Notes: generated by a model from the letters alone, not told the origin. A DNA stretch of 64,000 nucleotides from Burkholderia sp. Bp9143 (GCF_003853645.1 NZ_QTPO01000012.1:62001-126000), one strand, 5' to 3'. Numbered from the stretch's first letter, positions 33,978-44,468 are shown. Translations and numbers: made by a program.

Positions 33978-36491
33978 ATGCCAATTATCAAACGACCGTC
34001 TTCTCCTTCCGACCGGAACGAACCTCACTACACGTTGCGCCGTTCGCCGTCGGGGGCCTATTACCCGGATGACGACGACCGCGGCGACGACCGTCGCGCG
34101 CAGCGCAGCGGGGGCGGCGGTCGCCGCTCGTTCGGCTCGCGCGTCGCGCTGTGGTTCGTCGGCCTGTTCGCGACGCTCGCGATCGTCGGTGCGCTGATCG
34201 TCGGCTACGCACTCGTCGTGATGGCGCCGCAACTGCCGTCGCTCGACGCGCTGACCAACTACCAGCCGAAGGTGCCGCTGCGCGTGTTCACCGCCGATCA
34301 CGTGCTGATTGGCGAGTTCGGCGAGGAGCGCCGCAGCCTCGTGCGCTTCCAGGACATTCCCGACGTGATGAAGAAGGCGGTGCTCGCGATCGAGGACTAC
34401 CGCTTCTACGAACACGGCGGCGTCGACTTCCTCGGCATCCTGCGCGCGGGCGTGGCCGACCTGATGCACGGCGGCGCGCGCCAGGGCGCGAGCACGATCA
34501 CGATGCAGGTCGCGCGCAACTTCTTCCTGTCGAGCGAGAAGACCTACACGCGCAAGATCTACGAGATGCTGCTCGCGTACAAGATCGAGAAGGCGCTGAC
34601 GAAGGACCAGATCCTCGAGCTGTACATGAACCAGATCTACCTGGGCCAGCGCTCGTACGGTTTTGCCGCGGCCGCACGCGTGTATTTCGGCAAGGACCTG
34701 AAGGACATCACGCTCGCGGAAGCGGCGATGCTCGCGGGGCTGCCGAAGGCGCCGTCCGCGTATAACCCGGTCGTCAATCCGAAGCGCGCGAAGGTGCGTC
34801 AGGAGTACATCCTGAAGCGCATGCTCGAGATCGGCTACATCACGCAGCCGCAGTACGACCAGGCGGTGAAGGAAGAGATCCACGTGCGCACGCCGGGCAA
34901 CCAGTACGCGGTGCACGGCGAATACGTCGCCGAGATGGTGCGGCAGATGATGTACCAGCAGTACAAGGACGAGACCTATACGCGCGGGCTGACCGTCACG
35001 ACGACGATCAACTCGGCCGACCAGGAAGCGGCGTACCAGGCCGTGCGCCGCGGCATTCTCGATTACGAGCGCCGCCATGGCTATCGCGGGCCGGAAGGCT
35101 CGATCAACCTGCCGGCAGCCGGCGACGATCGCGACGAGGCGATCGACGATGCGCTCGCCGATCACCCGGACAACGGCGACCTGCAGTCGGCGGTGGTGCT
35201 GGCGGCGTCGCCGAATGCGGTCGAGGTTCAGTTCGTCGGCGGCGCGACGACGACGATCGGCCCGGCCGGGCTGCGCTTCGTGTCGGCCGCGCTGAGCCCG
35301 CGCGCGAATGCGACGCTGCGCATCAAACTCGGCTCGATCGTGCGCGTGCTGAGGGACGGCAAGGCGGGCTGGCAGGTCGTGCAGCTGCCGCAGGTCGAAG
35401 GCGCGCTCGTCGCGATCGCGCCGCAGGACGGCGCGATCCGCTCGCTCGTCGGGGGCTTCGACTTCAACAAGAGCAAGTTCAACCACGTGACGCAGGCGTG
35501 GCGCCAGCCGGGGTCGTCGTTCAAGCCGTTCATCTATTCGGCGTCGCTCGACAAGGGGCTCGGACCGGCGACGATCATCAACGATGCGCCGTTGTACTTC
35601 CCGCCGAGCGTGCCGGGCGGCACCGCGTGGGAGCCGAAGGACGACGACCAGCCTGACGGCCCGATGTCGATGCGTACCGGCCTGCAGCGTTCGAAGAACC
35701 TCGTGTCGATCCGGATTCTCGCGTCGATCGGCACGCAGTACGCGCAGCAGTACGTGACGCAGCGCTTCGGCTTCGATCCGGCGAAGACGCCGCCGTACCT
35801 GCCGATGGCGCTCGGCGCCGGCCTCGTGACGCCGCTGCAGCTCGCGACCGGCTATGCGGTGTTCGCGAACGGCGGCTACAAGGTCGACCCGTACCTGATC
35901 GCCGAAGTCGACGACGCGCGCGGCCAGCCGCTGCAGAAGTCGCAGCCGGTGATCGCCGGCGGCACCGCGCCGCGCACGATCGAAGGGCGCAATGCATACG
36001 TGATGAACAGCCTGCTGCACACGGTCGCGACGGCCGGCACGGGCGCGGGCACCAACGCGCTCGGCCGCAGCGACCTGCAGGGCAAGACGGGTACGACGAA
36101 CGATGCGAAGGACGGGTGGTTCGCCGGCTACCAGCAGTCGCTCGTCGCGGTCGCGTGGATGGGCTTCGACCAGCCGAAGAGCCTCGGCAGCCGCGAATTC
36201 GGCGCGCAGCTCGCGCTGCCGATCTGGGTGAACTACATGCGCACCGCGCTGAACGGCGTGCCCGAGCAGCAGATGCCGATGCCGGACGGTCTGACCTCGA
36301 TGGACGGCGAGCTGTACTACGCCGATCGCACGCCGGGCAACGGCTTCGTCGCGAGCGTGGACATCAACCCGGCCGCGAACGCGATCAGCGCGAACGATGC
36401 ACTCGGCTCGGCCGGGTCGGAGGGGCTCGCACCGCCGCCCGTCACGCAGCAGGAGAAGCAGCAGATCATGGACATGTTCGAGAACAAGTAA
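33978..36491 (+). CDS. mrcA: penicillin-binding protein 1A (class A PBP)
   Basis: An 837-residue bifunctional peptidoglycan synthase in the inner membrane. A charged cytoplasmic head of about 50 residues is followed by a transmembrane helix (about 56-80). The GT51 glycosyltransferase domain has the catalytic Glu in AIEDYRFYEHGGVDF and the motifs GASTITMQVARNFFL and YMNQIYLGQRSYGFAA. An inserted ODD/OB-like domain is followed by the transpeptidase with GSSFKPF (nucleophile Ser), RSKNLVS and KTGTTND. All catalytic motifs are intact. The ATG at 33978 is the conserved start; the frame is open to 33897, and no strong ribosome binding site is seen. Confidence 0.93.
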   Translation: MPIIKRPSSPSDRNEPHYTLRRSPSGAYYPDDDDRGDDRRAQRSGGGGRRSFGSRVALWFVGLFATLAIVGALIVGYALVVMAPQLPSLDALTNYQPKVPLRVFTADHVLIGEFGEERRSLVRFQDIPDVMKKAVLAIEDYRFYEHGGVDFLGILRAGVADLMHGGARQGASTITMQVARNFFLSSEKTYTRKIYEMLLAYKIEKALTKDQILELYMNQIYLGQRSYGFAAAARVYFGKDLKDITLAEAAMLAGLPKAPSAYNPVVNPKRAKVRQEYILKRMLEIGYITQPQYDQAVKEEIHVRTPGNQYAVHGEYVAEMVRQMMYQQYKDETYTRGLTVTTTINSADQEAAYQAVRRGILDYERRHGYRGPEGSINLPAAGDDRDEAIDDALADHPDNGDLQSAVVLAASPNAVEVQFVGGATTTIGPAGLRFVSAALSPRANATLRIKLGSIVRVLRDGKAGWQVVQLPQVEGALVAIAPQDGAIRSLVGGFDFNKSKFNHVTQAWRQPGSSFKPFIYSASLDKGLGPATIINDAPLYFPPSVPGGTAWEPKDDDQPDGPMSMRTGLQRSKNLVSIRILASIGTQYAQQYVTQRFGFDPAKTPPYLPMALGAGLVTPLQLATGYAVFANGGYKVDPYLIAEVDDARGQPLQKSQPVIAGGTAPRTIEGRNAYVMNSLLHTVATAGTGAGTNALGRSDLQGKTGTTNDAKDGWFAGYQQSLVAVAWMGFDQPKSLGSREFGAQLALPIWVNYMRTALNGVPEQQMPMPDGLTSMDGELYYADRTPGNGFVASVDINPAANAISANDALGSAGSEGLAPPPVTQQEKQQIMDMFENK

Positions 36492-36516
36492 GCGATACGC
36501 GGATGTTTCGCATGCG

Positions 36517-36546
36517 ACGGGCGCCCTCGGGCGCCCGTTTTTTTTT
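36517..36546 (+). terminator. intrinsic terminator after PBP1A
   Basis: A 9-bp stem (36517-36525 with 36530-36538) is followed by nine T. It starts 25 bp after the stop codon and also ends the region facing the minus-strand lipoprotein gene. Confidence 0.93.
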
Positions 36547-36580
36547 GCGTGCCGTCGCGCGCCGGCTGGGGGAGGACGAA

Positions 36581-37051
36581 TCAGAACGACGCGCAGGCCG
36601 GCACGAACGTGATGCCGACCGACTCCTGCCGGAAGCGCTCGCGGTACGACCGCCGGATCGCGGCGAGCCGTGCGTGCGTGTCGGCGGTATCGTCGGCGAC
36701 GATACGGACCACGAAACTCGTTTCGCCGATGATCCGGCCGGTGGCGCGGTCACGCCATTGGCCGCGAGTGTCCCAGACCGTGAAGCCGTCCGGAAAGCGC
36801 GGCGTGACGACGTCGGCGAGGAAGGCGGCGCGTTCCGCTTCGGTGACGGGGCCGCGTCCGGCGATATCGCGCCCGAACAGCAGGTCGGCCTGCAGCATCC
36901 GGTGCGCGTCCGGCTGCAGGCAGGCGGCAGAAGCGTCGATGACGGGCGAGGGCGGTGCCGCGCAACCGGCGAGCAGCGCGATGGCGGCAGCGCCGATCAC
37001 GTGCCGCGTGCGACGCCGCCACGTCGCGGGACGTGCGTTCGGCGGCGGCAT
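36581..37051 (-). CDS. DUF3574 lipoprotein
   Basis: A 156-residue predicted lipoprotein. The N-terminus is basic, then hydrophobic, with a lipobox LLAGC (cysteine about residue 30), so it should be anchored to a membrane after cleavage. The rest fits DUF3574: LFGRDIAGRGPVTEAERAAF, VVTPRFPDGFTVWDTRGQWR and SFVVRIVADDTADTHARLAA, with RFRQESVGITFVPACASF at the end. Two cysteines flank the domain. Function is unknown. The ATG at 37051 is chosen because it places a normal signal peptide ahead of the lipobox; the frame is open further to 37150. Confidence 0.8.
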   Translation of the reverse strand: MPPPNARPATWRRRTRHVIGAAAIALLAGCAAPPSPVIDASAACLQPDAHRMLQADLLFGRDIAGRGPVTEAERAAFLADVVTPRFPDGFTVWDTRGQWRDRATGRIIGETSFVVRIVADDTADTHARLAAIRRSYRERFRQESVGITFVPACASF

Positions 37052-37125
37052 CTGCCTATTTCGCGTCCGGCACGCTTCGCGCGCATAAAACGCTGCGCGC
37101 TCAAACACTTGCGTGCTTGTCCGGC

Positions 37126-37166
37126 GGGTTATCAACAGGGCTGTCAACATAAACTGGGGATAACCC
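37126..37166. other. inverted repeat with two DnaA-box-like 9-mers
   Basis: TTATCAACA (37129-37137) and, on the other strand, TTATCCCCA (37163 to 37155) each differ by one base from the DnaA box TTATCCACA. They form the ends of an 8-bp inverted repeat (GGGTTATC 37126-37133, GATAACCC 37159-37166). Confidence 0.45.
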
Positions 37167-37184
37167 TGAGTGTCGTGCGAGGGT

Positions 37185-38204
37185 TCAGTGCTGCAGTTTC
37201 GCGTGCGCGAGATGCATGCCGAGCGTTGCGGGGTCGGTGTTCGTGCCCGACAGCAGCACGCCGACCCGCTTGCCCTGCAGCGTTTCGCGCAGCGGGCCGA
37301 GCAGCGCCGCGAGCGGCGCCGCGCACGCCGGTTCGACCGACAGCTTCAAGTGCGAGAACAGGAACAGCATCGCCGTGCGCAGCGCGTCGTCGGACACCGT
37401 GACGATGCGGTCGATGTGGCGCCGGCACAGCTGGTAGCTGTATTCCTCCGTGTGCGGCGCCATCAGCGAATCGGCGATGGTCTGCATCGCGCTCATCTTG
37501 ATCGTGTGATTGGCGGCGAAGCTGCGGCTCATCACGTCGGCGCCTTCCGGCTCGACGCCGTACACGTGCACGCGCGGATTCGCGAGCCGCAGCGCGGTCG
37601 ACATGCCGGCCGCGAGCCCGCCGCCGCCGATCGGCACGATCACCGCGTCGAGATCGGGCGTCTGCGTCGCCCATTCGTAGCCGAGCGTCGCGGTGCCGAG
37701 AATCGTGTGATAGCCGTTGAACGGATGGATGAAGAAGCGGCCCTCCTCGGCCTCGATCCGCCGCACGAGGTCGAACGCCTGCGACGCGCTGCCGGCGAGC
37801 ACGACTTCCGCGCGGTACTGCTTGCACTGCGCGATGCGCGTCGGGCTCGCGGTATGGAACATCACGACCTTCGCGCTACTGCCGAGCCGCATCGCCGCGT
37901 AGGCGACGGCCGCCGCATGATTGCCGGCCGACACACACGTGACGCCGGCGTTCTTGCGCGCCTCGTCGAGCGCCAGCAGGTGCGTGAACGCACCGCGCAC
38001 CTTGAAGCTGCCGCTCGCCTGCAGCAGCTCGAACTTGAAGTTGACGTGCGTGCCCTCGAGGGACGGCAGGTCGGCGCGCTCGAACACCGGGGTGCGCGCG
38101 ACCCACGGCGACAACGCGAAATGTTGCGCGGCGATTTCGTCGAGCGTCGGAATCGGCTCGCCGTCGATCGTCGTATGGGGAGTGCCCTGTTGTTCAGTCG
38201 ACAT
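37185..38204 (-). CDS. threonine/serine dehydratase (PLP-dependent)
   Basis: A 339-residue fold-type II PLP enzyme that deaminates threonine or serine to 2-oxobutyrate or pyruvate. The PLP lysine is in LLQASGSFKVRGAFTHLLAL (about residue 63). The asparagine loop is CVSAGNHAAAVAYAAMRLGS, and the phosphate-binding glycine loop VPIGGGGLAAGMST is complete. The C-terminal regulatory ACT-like domain of biosynthetic IlvA is absent, so this is a single-domain, probably catabolic type (TdcB-like) or a related serine/hydroxyaspartate dehydratase. The ATG at 38204 is used; it lacks a clear ribosome binding site. It follows argE with a 59-bp gap and is probably co-transcribed. Confidence 0.87.
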   Translation of the reverse strand: MSTEQQGTPHTTIDGEPIPTLDEIAAQHFALSPWVARTPVFERADLPSLEGTHVNFKFELLQASGSFKVRGAFTHLLALDEARKNAGVTCVSAGNHAAAVAYAAMRLGSSAKVVMFHTASPTRIAQCKQYRAEVVLAGSASQAFDLVRRIEAEEGRFFIHPFNGYHTILGTATLGYEWATQTPDLDAVIVPIGGGGLAAGMSTALRLANPRVHVYGVEPEGADVMSRSFAANHTIKMSAMQTIADSLMAPHTEEYSYQLCRRHIDRIVTVSDDALRTAMLFLFSHLKLSVEPACAAPLAALLGPLRETLQGKRVGVLLSGTNTDPATLGMHLAHAKLQH

Positions 38205-38263
38205 GACGTGGCGGGTGGCGGGGTGGGCCGGCCCGCACGCGCAGGCCGGCGTGGCGGGGGCAG

Positions 38264-39484
38264 TCAGTGTGCGTCGACCGACATGCTGCGGATGAACTTG
38301 CGCAGGAACTGCTCGCAGGCGGCGAGCTGCGCAAGCTCGACATACTCGTTCGGCTTGTGCGCCTGTTCGATGTTGCCGGGCCCGCAGACGATGCTCGGGA
38401 TGCCCGCGCGTTCGAACAGGCCGGCTTCGGTGCCGTATGCGACCTTGCGCTTGTCCTGGTCGGCCGTCAGCGCGCGCACGAGTTGCGTGATCGCGGCCTG
38501 TTCGGTCGCGTCGAGCCCGGGCGCCGCGGCGATCTTCGAGAACTCGATCGCCGCGTTCGGATGCTCGCGACGCATCTGCGGCAGCAGCGTTTCCCGTGCA
38601 TACGCCTCGATGCGCGTGAAGATCTGCTCGGGATCGAGCGTCGGCAGGTTGCGGAACTCGAAGTCGAACCGGCATTCGGCCGGCACCGTGTTGATCGCGT
38701 TGCCTCCCTGGATCGTGCTCGTCTGCGCGGTCGTGAACGGTACGTCGTACAGCTCGTCGAACGGGCCTTCGGCGCGGAAGCGGTCGGCGAGGTCGCGGAT
38801 ATGGCAGATGAGGCGCGCCGCGTATTCGATCGCGTTCAGGCCTTTCGGCGTCAGCGACGAGTGCGCCGCGTGGCCGCGCACGCAGCAGCGGTACGCGTTG
38901 ATGCCCTTGTGCGCGATGATCGGCCGCATGCTGGTCGGCTCGCCGACGATGCAGCCGGACGGCTTCACGCCGCGCTTGACGAGATCGGCGATCAGCAGCG
39001 GTGCGCCGGCGCAACCGATTTCCTCGTCATAGGACAGCGCGAAATGGATCGGTTTCGCGAGCTTCGTCGCCTGCATCTCGGGCAACAGCGCGAGTGCCGT
39101 GCCGATGAAACCCTTCATGTCGCACGTGCCGCGGCCGTACAGGCGCCCGTCGCGCAGCTCCGGCGCGAACGGGTCGCTGTCCCACTGCTGGCCGTCGACC
39201 GGCACGACGTCGGTGTGCCCCGACAGCACGATGCCGCTGTCGGTCGAGCCGTCGTGCGCGGGCACGGTCGCGAACAGGTTGGCCCAGCCTTCGCGCGGAT
39301 CGTGCGTGAGCGTCGACACGATGCCTTTCGCGGCGAGTGCGTCGCGCACCGTTTCGATCAGGCCGAGGTTCGGCACGCGGCTTGTCGTGTCCATCGACAC
39401 CAGCTGCTTGATCCAGGGCAGGCTGACGAGCGAAGCGTCGCCTTGGTCGGCGGCGGCCGGCGCCGGCGCGTCGAGAGTGGACAT
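38264..39484 (-). CDS. argE: acetylornithine deacetylase
   Basis: A 406-residue zinc peptidase of family M20 that removes the acetyl group from N2-acetylornithine in arginine synthesis. Metal and catalytic motifs are SGHTDVVPVDGQQWDSDPF (about 81-99), YGRGTCDMKGF (about 107-117, bridging Asp), SYDEEIGCAGAPL (about 140-152, general base Glu) and GPGNIEQAHKPNEYVEL near the end. The ATG at 39484 is supported by ACGGAG upstream; an ATG at 39523 is an alternative. It is separated from mfd by a terminator-like hairpin. It stands away from other arginine genes. Confidence 0.92.
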   Translation of the reverse strand: MSTLDAPAPAAADQGDASLVSLPWIKQLVSMDTTSRVPNLGLIETVRDALAAKGIVSTLTHDPREGWANLFATVPAHDGSTDSGIVLSGHTDVVPVDGQQWDSDPFAPELRDGRLYGRGTCDMKGFIGTALALLPEMQATKLAKPIHFALSYDEEIGCAGAPLLIADLVKRGVKPSGCIVGEPTSMRPIIAHKGINAYRCCVRGHAAHSSLTPKGLNAIEYAARLICHIRDLADRFRAEGPFDELYDVPFTTAQTSTIQGGNAINTVPAECRFDFEFRNLPTLDPEQIFTRIEAYARETLLPQMRREHPNAAIEFSKIAAAPGLDATEQAAITQLVRALTADQDKRKVAYGTEAGLFERAGIPSIVCGPGNIEQAHKPNEYVELAQLAACEQFLRKFIRSMSVDAH

Positions 39485-39521
39485 GGCAAAACTCCGTCTG
39501 AGGAATGGGAAAATCATACTC

Positions 39522-39549
39522 AAAAACGCGCCGGCCCGCCTTCGCCGGC
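39522..39549 (-). terminator. terminator after mfd
   Basis: On the minus strand a 6-bp GC stem (39530-39535 with 39544-39549) is followed after three bases by five T (39526 to 39522). It lies in the 96-bp gap between the mfd stop and argE. Confidence 0.65.
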
Positions 39550-39580
39550 CGCGATGCGGTGCAGCATCGCGGCCGTGCCG

Positions 39581-42500
39581 TCAGCGTGCCGCGCTCGCCG
39601 CGTCGGCGCGCGGCGCGAGCGCGCGCAGCGTTTCCTTGATCGTCGACACACGGATCGCGAGATCGGGCGAGCGCGTCTCGATGCGCAGCTTGTCCTGGCC
39701 CGCGAGCTTGATGTGCCGGTGCTTCTGCACCATCTCGATGATCCGCATCGGATCGATCGGCGGGTTCGGCTCGAACTGCAGTCCGATCGCGGCCTCGCTC
39801 GCGTCGATCTTGATGATGCCGAGCGGCTTCGCGGCCAGCCGCAGCCGGTGCGTCTCGACGAGCGCGTGCGCCTGCGGCGGCAGCTTGCCGAAGCGGTCGA
39901 TCAGCTCTTCGTGGATGCCGTCGATCGCGTCGCCGTGCTCGCAGTTCGCGAGCCGCTTGTACAGCGACAGCCGCTCCTGCACGTCCGCGCAGTAGTCGGC
40001 CGGCAGGATCGCGGGCGCATGCAGGTTGATTTCCGTCGTCGCGGCAAGTGGGGCGGTGAGGTCGGGCTCCTTGCCGTTCTTCAGCGCCTTCACCGCGTCG
40101 TTCAGCATGTCGGTGTACAGCTGGAAGCCGATTTCGTGGATCTCGCCCGACTGCTTGTCGCCGAGCACCTCGCCGGTGCCGCGAATCTCGAGGTCGTGCA
40201 TCGCGAGATAGAAGCCCGAACCGAGTTCCTCCATCTGCTGGATCGCCTCGAGCCGGCGCTGTGCCTGCTTGGTCAGCGACTGCGGGTCGTGGACCAGCAG
40301 GTACGCATACGCCTGGTGGTGCGAACGGCCGACGCGGCCGCGCAGCTGGTGCAACTGCGCGAGGCCGAACTTGTCCGCGCGGTGCATGATGATCGTGTTC
40401 GCGCTCGGCACGTCGATGCCGGTCTCGATGATGGTCGTGCACAGCAGCACGTTCGCGCGCTGCGCGACGAAATCGCGCATCACGCGCTCGAGTTCGCGCT
40501 CGTGCATCTGGCCGTGCGCGATCACGATGCGTGCTTCGGGCACGAGCTCCTCGAGCATCGCCTTGCGGTTCTCGATCGTCTCGACCTCGTTGTGCAGGAA
40601 GTACACCTGGCCGCCGCGCTTCAGCTCGCGCAGCATCGCCTCGCGGATCACGCTTTCTTCCTCGCGGCGCACGAAGGTCTTGATCGCGAGCCGCTTCTGC
40701 GGCGCGGTCGCGATTACCGAGAAGTCGCGCAGTCCCTCGAGCGCCATCCCGAGCGTGCGCGGGATCGGCGTCGCGGTCAGCGTCAGCACGTCGACTTCCG
40801 CGCGCAGCGCCTTCAGCGCTTCCTTCTGGCGCACGCCGAAGCGGTGTTCCTCGTCGATGATCACGAGGCCGAGGCGCTTGAACTGCACGTCCGATGAAAG
40901 CAGCTTGTGCGTGCCGATCACGATGTCGACGCTGCCTTCGTTGATCTGTGCGATCGCCGCGTTCACTTCCTTCGCGGTCTTGAAGCGCGACAGCTCGACG
41001 ATGCGCACCGGCCAGTCCGCGAAACGGTCGGCGAAGGTCTGCGTGTGCTGCTCGGCGAGCAGCGTGGTCGGCGACAGCAGCGCGACCTGCTTGCCGCCCA
41101 GCACCGCGATGAATGCGGCGCGCAGCGCGACCTCGGTCTTGCCGAAGCCGACGTCGCCGCACACGAGGCGGTCCATCGGCTTGCCGCTCGTCATGTCGCC
41201 GATCACGGCCGCGATCGCCGCGGCCTGGTCGGGCGTTTCCTCGAAGCCGAAGCTTTCCGCGAACTTCACGTAGTCGCGCGGATCGAGCGAGAACGCGTGG
41301 CCTTCGCGGGCCGCGCGGCGCGCGTACAGGTTCAGCAGCTCGGCGGCCGTATCGCGGATCTGCTGCGCGGCCTTGCGCTTCGCGCGCTCCCACTGGCCCG
41401 AGCCGAGCGCGTGCAGCGGTGCACTGTCGGGATCGGCGCCGCTGTAGCGCGAGATCACGTGAAGTTGAGCGACCGGCACGTAGAGCTTGCTGTCGCCCGC
41501 GTATTCGAGATGCAGGAATTCGGTTTCGCCTTCGCCGAGATCCATCGACACGAGGCCCATGTAGCGGCCGATGCCGTGCTGCGCATGCACGACCGGATCG
41601 CCGACCTTCAGCTCCGATAGGTCGCGCACCATCGCGTCGACGTTGCTCGCCTGTTCCTGGCGGCGGCGTCCCGCGCGGCGGCCGAGCGCGCCGTACAGCT
41701 CGGTCTCGGTGACGATCGCGTAGCCTTCGCCCGGCACCGCGAAGCCGCTCGCGAGCGGCGCGACACCGAGCGCGAAGGGCGCGTCGCTTTCGAGCCAGCC
41801 CGCGAAATGGTCGTTCGACGCGGGGCGCAGGCGATGTTCGGCGAGCAGTTGCAGGATCGTTTCGCGGCGGCCGGCCGATTCGACCGTCAGCAGCACGCGC
41901 TTGCCGGACGATTCGACGAACGTGCGCAGCGCGGCGAGCGGATCGTCGGCATGGCGGTCAACGGTGAGCTCGGGCAGGCCCGTCGCCCAGCCGCCGGCCG
42001 GCTGCGCCGGCAGCACGACGCGCGCGAACGGCTTCGCGAACGCGAAGAAATCCTCGTCGGACAGGAACAGGCGCTGCGGCTCGAGGATCGGCCGCTCGCG
42101 ATCGTGCGCGAGGAACGCGTGGCGCTGCTTCGTATCGGCCGTGAAGCGGCGGATCGACGCTTCGAGGTCGCCGGCGAACACGAGGTGCGCATCCTGCGGC
42201 AGGTAGTGGAACAGCGTGGCCGTCTCGTCGAAGAACAGCGGCAGGTAGTACTCGATGCCGGCCGACGGCACGCCGTTGCCGATGTCCTTGTAGATCGGCG
42301 CGCGGCTCGGGTCGCCTTCGAAGGTTTCGCGCCAGCGGCTGCGGAAGGCCGTGCGCGCGGCCTCGTCGAACGGAAACTCGCGGCCGGGCAGGAGGCGCAC
42401 GTCGCGCACCGGATAGAGGCTGCGCTGCGTATCGGGATCGAACGCGCGGATCGAGTCGACCTGGTCGTCGAACAGGTCGATCCGGTACGGCAGCGGCGAG

Positions 42501-43051
42501 CCCATCGGGTAAAGGTCGATCAGCGAGCCGCGCACGCAGTATTCGCCGGGCCGCACGACCTGGCTCACGTGCTCGTAGCCGGCCAGCGTGAGCTGCGCCT
42601 TCAGCTTCGCCTCGTCGAGCCGCTCGCCCTGCGCGAACGCGAAGGTGTACGCGGCCATGAACGACGCGGGCGGCATCCGGTACAGCGCGGTGGTCGCGGG
42701 CACCAGCAGGATGTCGCAGCGGCCCTCGCCGAGGTCGTGCAGCGTCGCGAGGCGCTCCGAGACGAGATCCTGGTGCGGCGAGAACGTGTCGTACGGCAGC
42801 GTTTCCCAGTCCGGCAGCAGGCGCACGCGCGCATCGGGCGAGAAGTAGCGGAGTTCCTGCGATAGGCGCTGCGCGTCGACCGCGTTCGCGCAGATCACCG
42901 CAAGGAGTGGGACCGCGTCGCGGTTGTCGGCGAGGTAGCGGGCGATGGCGAGTGCGTCGGCGGAGCCGTGCGCGCCGTCGAAGGCGAACCGCTGGCCCGG
43001 TTTGACGCGGGCGACGGGCGAGGCGAACGGGGTGGAAGCGTTGTCTGGCAT
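39581..43051 (-). CDS. mfd: transcription-repair coupling factor Mfd
   Basis: A 1156-residue ATP-dependent translocase that removes RNA polymerase stalled at DNA damage and recruits UvrA. Domains in order are the UvrB-homology module (about 20-350; [20 protein letters not shown]), the RNA-polymerase-interacting CarD-like domain ([20 protein letters not shown]), the superfamily 2 motor with Walker [17 protein letters not shown] and the D-E-E-H box ([20 protein letters not shown]), motif VI ([20 protein letters not shown]), and the C-terminal UvrA-masking domain. The ATG at 43051 is preferred to a GTG at 43075; no strong ribosome binding site decides. It is divergent from ispD. Confidence 0.97.
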   Translation of the reverse strand: MPDNASTPFASPVARVKPGQRFAFDGAHGSADALAIARYLADNRDAVPLLAVICANAVDAQRLSQELRYFSPDARVRLLPDWETLPYDTFSPHQDLVSERLATLHDLGEGRCDILLVPATTALYRMPPASFMAAYTFAFAQGERLDEAKLKAQLTLAGYEHVSQVVRPGEYCVRGSLIDLYPMGSPLPYRIDLFDDQVDSIRAFDPDTQRSLYPVRDVRLLPGREFPFDEAARTAFRSRWRETFEGDPSRAPIYKDIGNGVPSAGIEYYLPLFFDETATLFHYLPQDAHLVFAGDLEASIRRFTADTKQRHAFLAHDRERPILEPQRLFLSDEDFFAFAKPFARVVLPAQPAGGWATGLPELTVDRHADDPLAALRTFVESSGKRVLLTVESAGRRETILQLLAEHRLRPASNDHFAGWLESDAPFALGVAPLASGFAVPGEGYAIVTETELYGALGRRAGRRRQEQASNVDAMVRDLSELKVGDPVVHAQHGIGRYMGLVSMDLGEGETEFLHLEYAGDSKLYVPVAQLHVISRYSGADPDSAPLHALGSGQWERAKRKAAQQIRDTAAELLNLYARRAAREGHAFSLDPRDYVKFAESFGFEETPDQAAAIAAVIGDMTSGKPMDRLVCGDVGFGKTEVALRAAFIAVLGGKQVALLSPTTLLAEQHTQTFADRFADWPVRIVELSRFKTAKEVNAAIAQINEGSVDIVIGTHKLLSSDVQFKRLGLVIIDEEHRFGVRQKEALKALRAEVDVLTLTATPIPRTLGMALEGLRDFSVIATAPQKRLAIKTFVRREEESVIREAMLRELKRGGQVYFLHNEVETIENRKAMLEELVPEARIVIAHGQMHERELERVMRDFVAQRANVLLCTTIIETGIDVPSANTIIMHRADKFGLAQLHQLRGRVGRSHHQAYAYLLVHDPQSLTKQAQRRLEAIQQMEELGSGFYLAMHDLEIRGTGEVLGDKQSGEIHEIGFQLYTDMLNDAVKALKNGKEPDLTAPLAATTEINLHAPAILPADYCADVQERLSLYKRLANCEHGDAIDGIHEELIDRFGKLPPQAHALVETHRLRLAAKPLGIIKIDASEAAIGLQFEPNPPIDPMRIIEMVQKHRHIKLAGQDKLRIETRSPDLAIRVSTIKETLRALAPRADAASAAR

Positions 43052-43112
43052 AGGGACGGCAGGGGTGGCGGGCACGGGCGCATCGCGGTGCGCCGGTCGA
43101 GACGAAAGACCT

Positions 43113-43120
43113 ATTATAAA
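43113..43120. promoter_or_regulatory. divergent promoter region mfd/ispD
   Basis: ATTATAAA contains a perfect TATAAT on the minus strand (43118 to 43113) facing mfd, and TATAAA on the plus strand (43115-43120) facing ispDF. It is the only AT-rich stretch in the 108-bp divergent gap; -35 boxes are poor. Confidence 0.5.
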
Positions 43121-43159
43121 ATCCGCTTCTCGATTTCATCTTTCCGGCGTTTCCCCTTC

Positions 43160-43870
43160 GTGACTCCCCGACTTTTCGCCCTGATTCCTTGCGCCGGCAC
43201 GGGCAGCCGTTCCGGTTCGGCCGTGCCGAAGCAATACCGCACGCTGGCCGGCCGCGCGCTCCTGCATTACACGCTCGCCGCGTTCGACGCGTGCAGCGAA
43301 TTCGCGCAGACGCTCGTCGTCCTCGCGCCCGACGACACGCACTTCGACGCGCGCCGCTTCGCGGGTCTGCGCTTCGCGGTGCGCCGCTGCGGCGGCGGCT
43401 CGCGGCAGGCATCGGTACTGAACGGGCTGCTCGGGCTCGCCGAATTCGGCGCGACCGACCAGGACTGGGTGCTCGTGCACGACGCCGCGCGCCCCGGCAT
43501 CACGCCGGAGCTGATCCGCACGCTGGTCGCGACGCTGAAGGACGATCCGGTCGGCGGCATCGTTGCGCTGCCGGTGGCCGATACGCTCAAGCGTGTGCCG
43601 GCCGGCGGCGACGCGATCGCGCGTACCGAGTCGCGCGACGCGCTGTGGCAGGCGCAGACGCCGCAGATGTTCCGCATCGGCATGCTGCGCGACGCGATCC
43701 TGCGCGCGCAGCGGGAAGGGCACGACCTGACCGACGAGGCCAGCGCGATCGAATGGGCCGGCCATACGCCGCGCGTCGTGCAGGGCAGCCTGCGCAACTT
43801 CAAGGTCACGTACCCGGAAGATTTCGCGCTCGCGGAAGCGATCCTCGCGCGCCCCGCGAACGCTTCCTGA
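43160..43870 (+). CDS. ispD: 2-C-methyl-D-erythritol 4-phosphate cytidylyltransferase
   Basis: A 236-residue enzyme of the MEP isoprenoid pathway that joins MEP and CTP to CDP-ME. The CTP-binding loop is [20 protein letters not shown] (about 6-25), the conserved [15 protein letters not shown] holds metal/ribose contacts, and [19 protein letters not shown] and [20 protein letters not shown] are family-typical. The start is GTG at 43160; no ATG lies nearby in frame. It is followed by ispF after 29 bp, the usual order. Confidence 0.95.
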   Translation: MTPRLFALIPCAGTGSRSGSAVPKQYRTLAGRALLHYTLAAFDACSEFAQTLVVLAPDDTHFDARRFAGLRFAVRRCGGGSRQASVLNGLLGLAEFGATDQDWVLVHDAARPGITPELIRTLVATLKDDPVGGIVALPVADTLKRVPAGGDAIARTESRDALWQAQTPQMFRIGMLRDAILRAQREGHDLTDEASAIEWAGHTPRVVQGSLRNFKVTYPEDFALAEAILARPANAS

Positions 43871-43899
43871 CTTTCACCTCATCTCAAACCGGATTACGC

Positions 43900-44385
43900 A
43901 TGGACTTCAGAATCGGACAAGGCTACGACGTGCACCAGCTCGTCCCGGAGCGCCCCCTCATCATCGGCGGCGTGACGATTCCGTACGAGCGCGGCCTGCT
44001 CGGCCACTCGGACGCGGACGTGCTGCTGCACGCGATCACCGACGCGCTGTTCGGCGCGGCGGCGCTCGGCGACATCGGCCGCCATTTCTCCGACACCGAC
44101 GCGGCGTTCAAGGGCGCGGACAGCCGCGTGCTGCTGCGCGAGTGCGTCGCCCGCGTGAAGGCGGCCGGCTTCACGATCCAGAACGTCGACAGCACGGTGA
44201 TCGCGCAGGCGCCGAAGCTCGCGCCGCACATCGACGGGATGCGCGCGAACATCGCGGCCGATCTCGGGCTGCCGCTCGAGCGCGTGAACGTGAAGGCGAA
44301 GACCAACGAGAAGCTCGGCTACCTCGGCCGCGGCGAGGGCATCGAGGCGCAGGCCGCCGCGTTGCTGGTGAAGCAGGGCGCGTGA
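43900..44385 (+). CDS. ispF: 2-C-methyl-D-erythritol 2,4-cyclodiphosphate synthase
   Basis: A 161-residue trimeric zinc enzyme of the MEP pathway that makes the cyclic diphosphate from CDP-ME 2-phosphate. Metal and substrate motifs are [12 protein letters not shown] (Asp/His), [20 protein letters not shown] (His), [20 protein letters not shown] and [20 protein letters not shown] near the C-terminus. Length and residues are standard. It is the second gene of ispDF and ends at a bidirectional terminator. Confidence 0.97.
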   Translation: MDFRIGQGYDVHQLVPERPLIIGGVTIPYERGLLGHSDADVLLHAITDALFGAAALGDIGRHFSDTDAAFKGADSRVLLRECVARVKAAGFTIQNVDSTVIAQAPKLAPHIDGMRANIAADLGLPLERVNVKAKTNEKLGYLGRGEGIEAQAAALLVKQGA

Positions 44386-44434
44386 GCGCCTGATGCCGGT
44401 CCGAAGCGGCGCGCAGGTTGCGTCGCCGGAATGA

Positions 44435-44468
44435 AAAATGCCACGCGCTTGCGTGGCATTTTCGTTTT
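44435..44468. terminator. bidirectional terminator ispF/ahpD
   Basis: A perfect 12-bp stem (44435-44446 with 44451-44462), outer part A/T-rich, and a GCTT loop. It serves the convergent ispF and ahpD units. Confidence 0.93.

Noticed and set aside
33921-36020. A 699-residue open frame opposite the PBP1A gene
   Set aside because: Arg/His/Val-rich shadow of a well-supported class A PBP; no family match.
38267-40897. An 876-residue open frame on the plus strand
   Set aside because: Antisense to argE and mfd, both of which have full family motifs; long shadow frames are common at this GC content.
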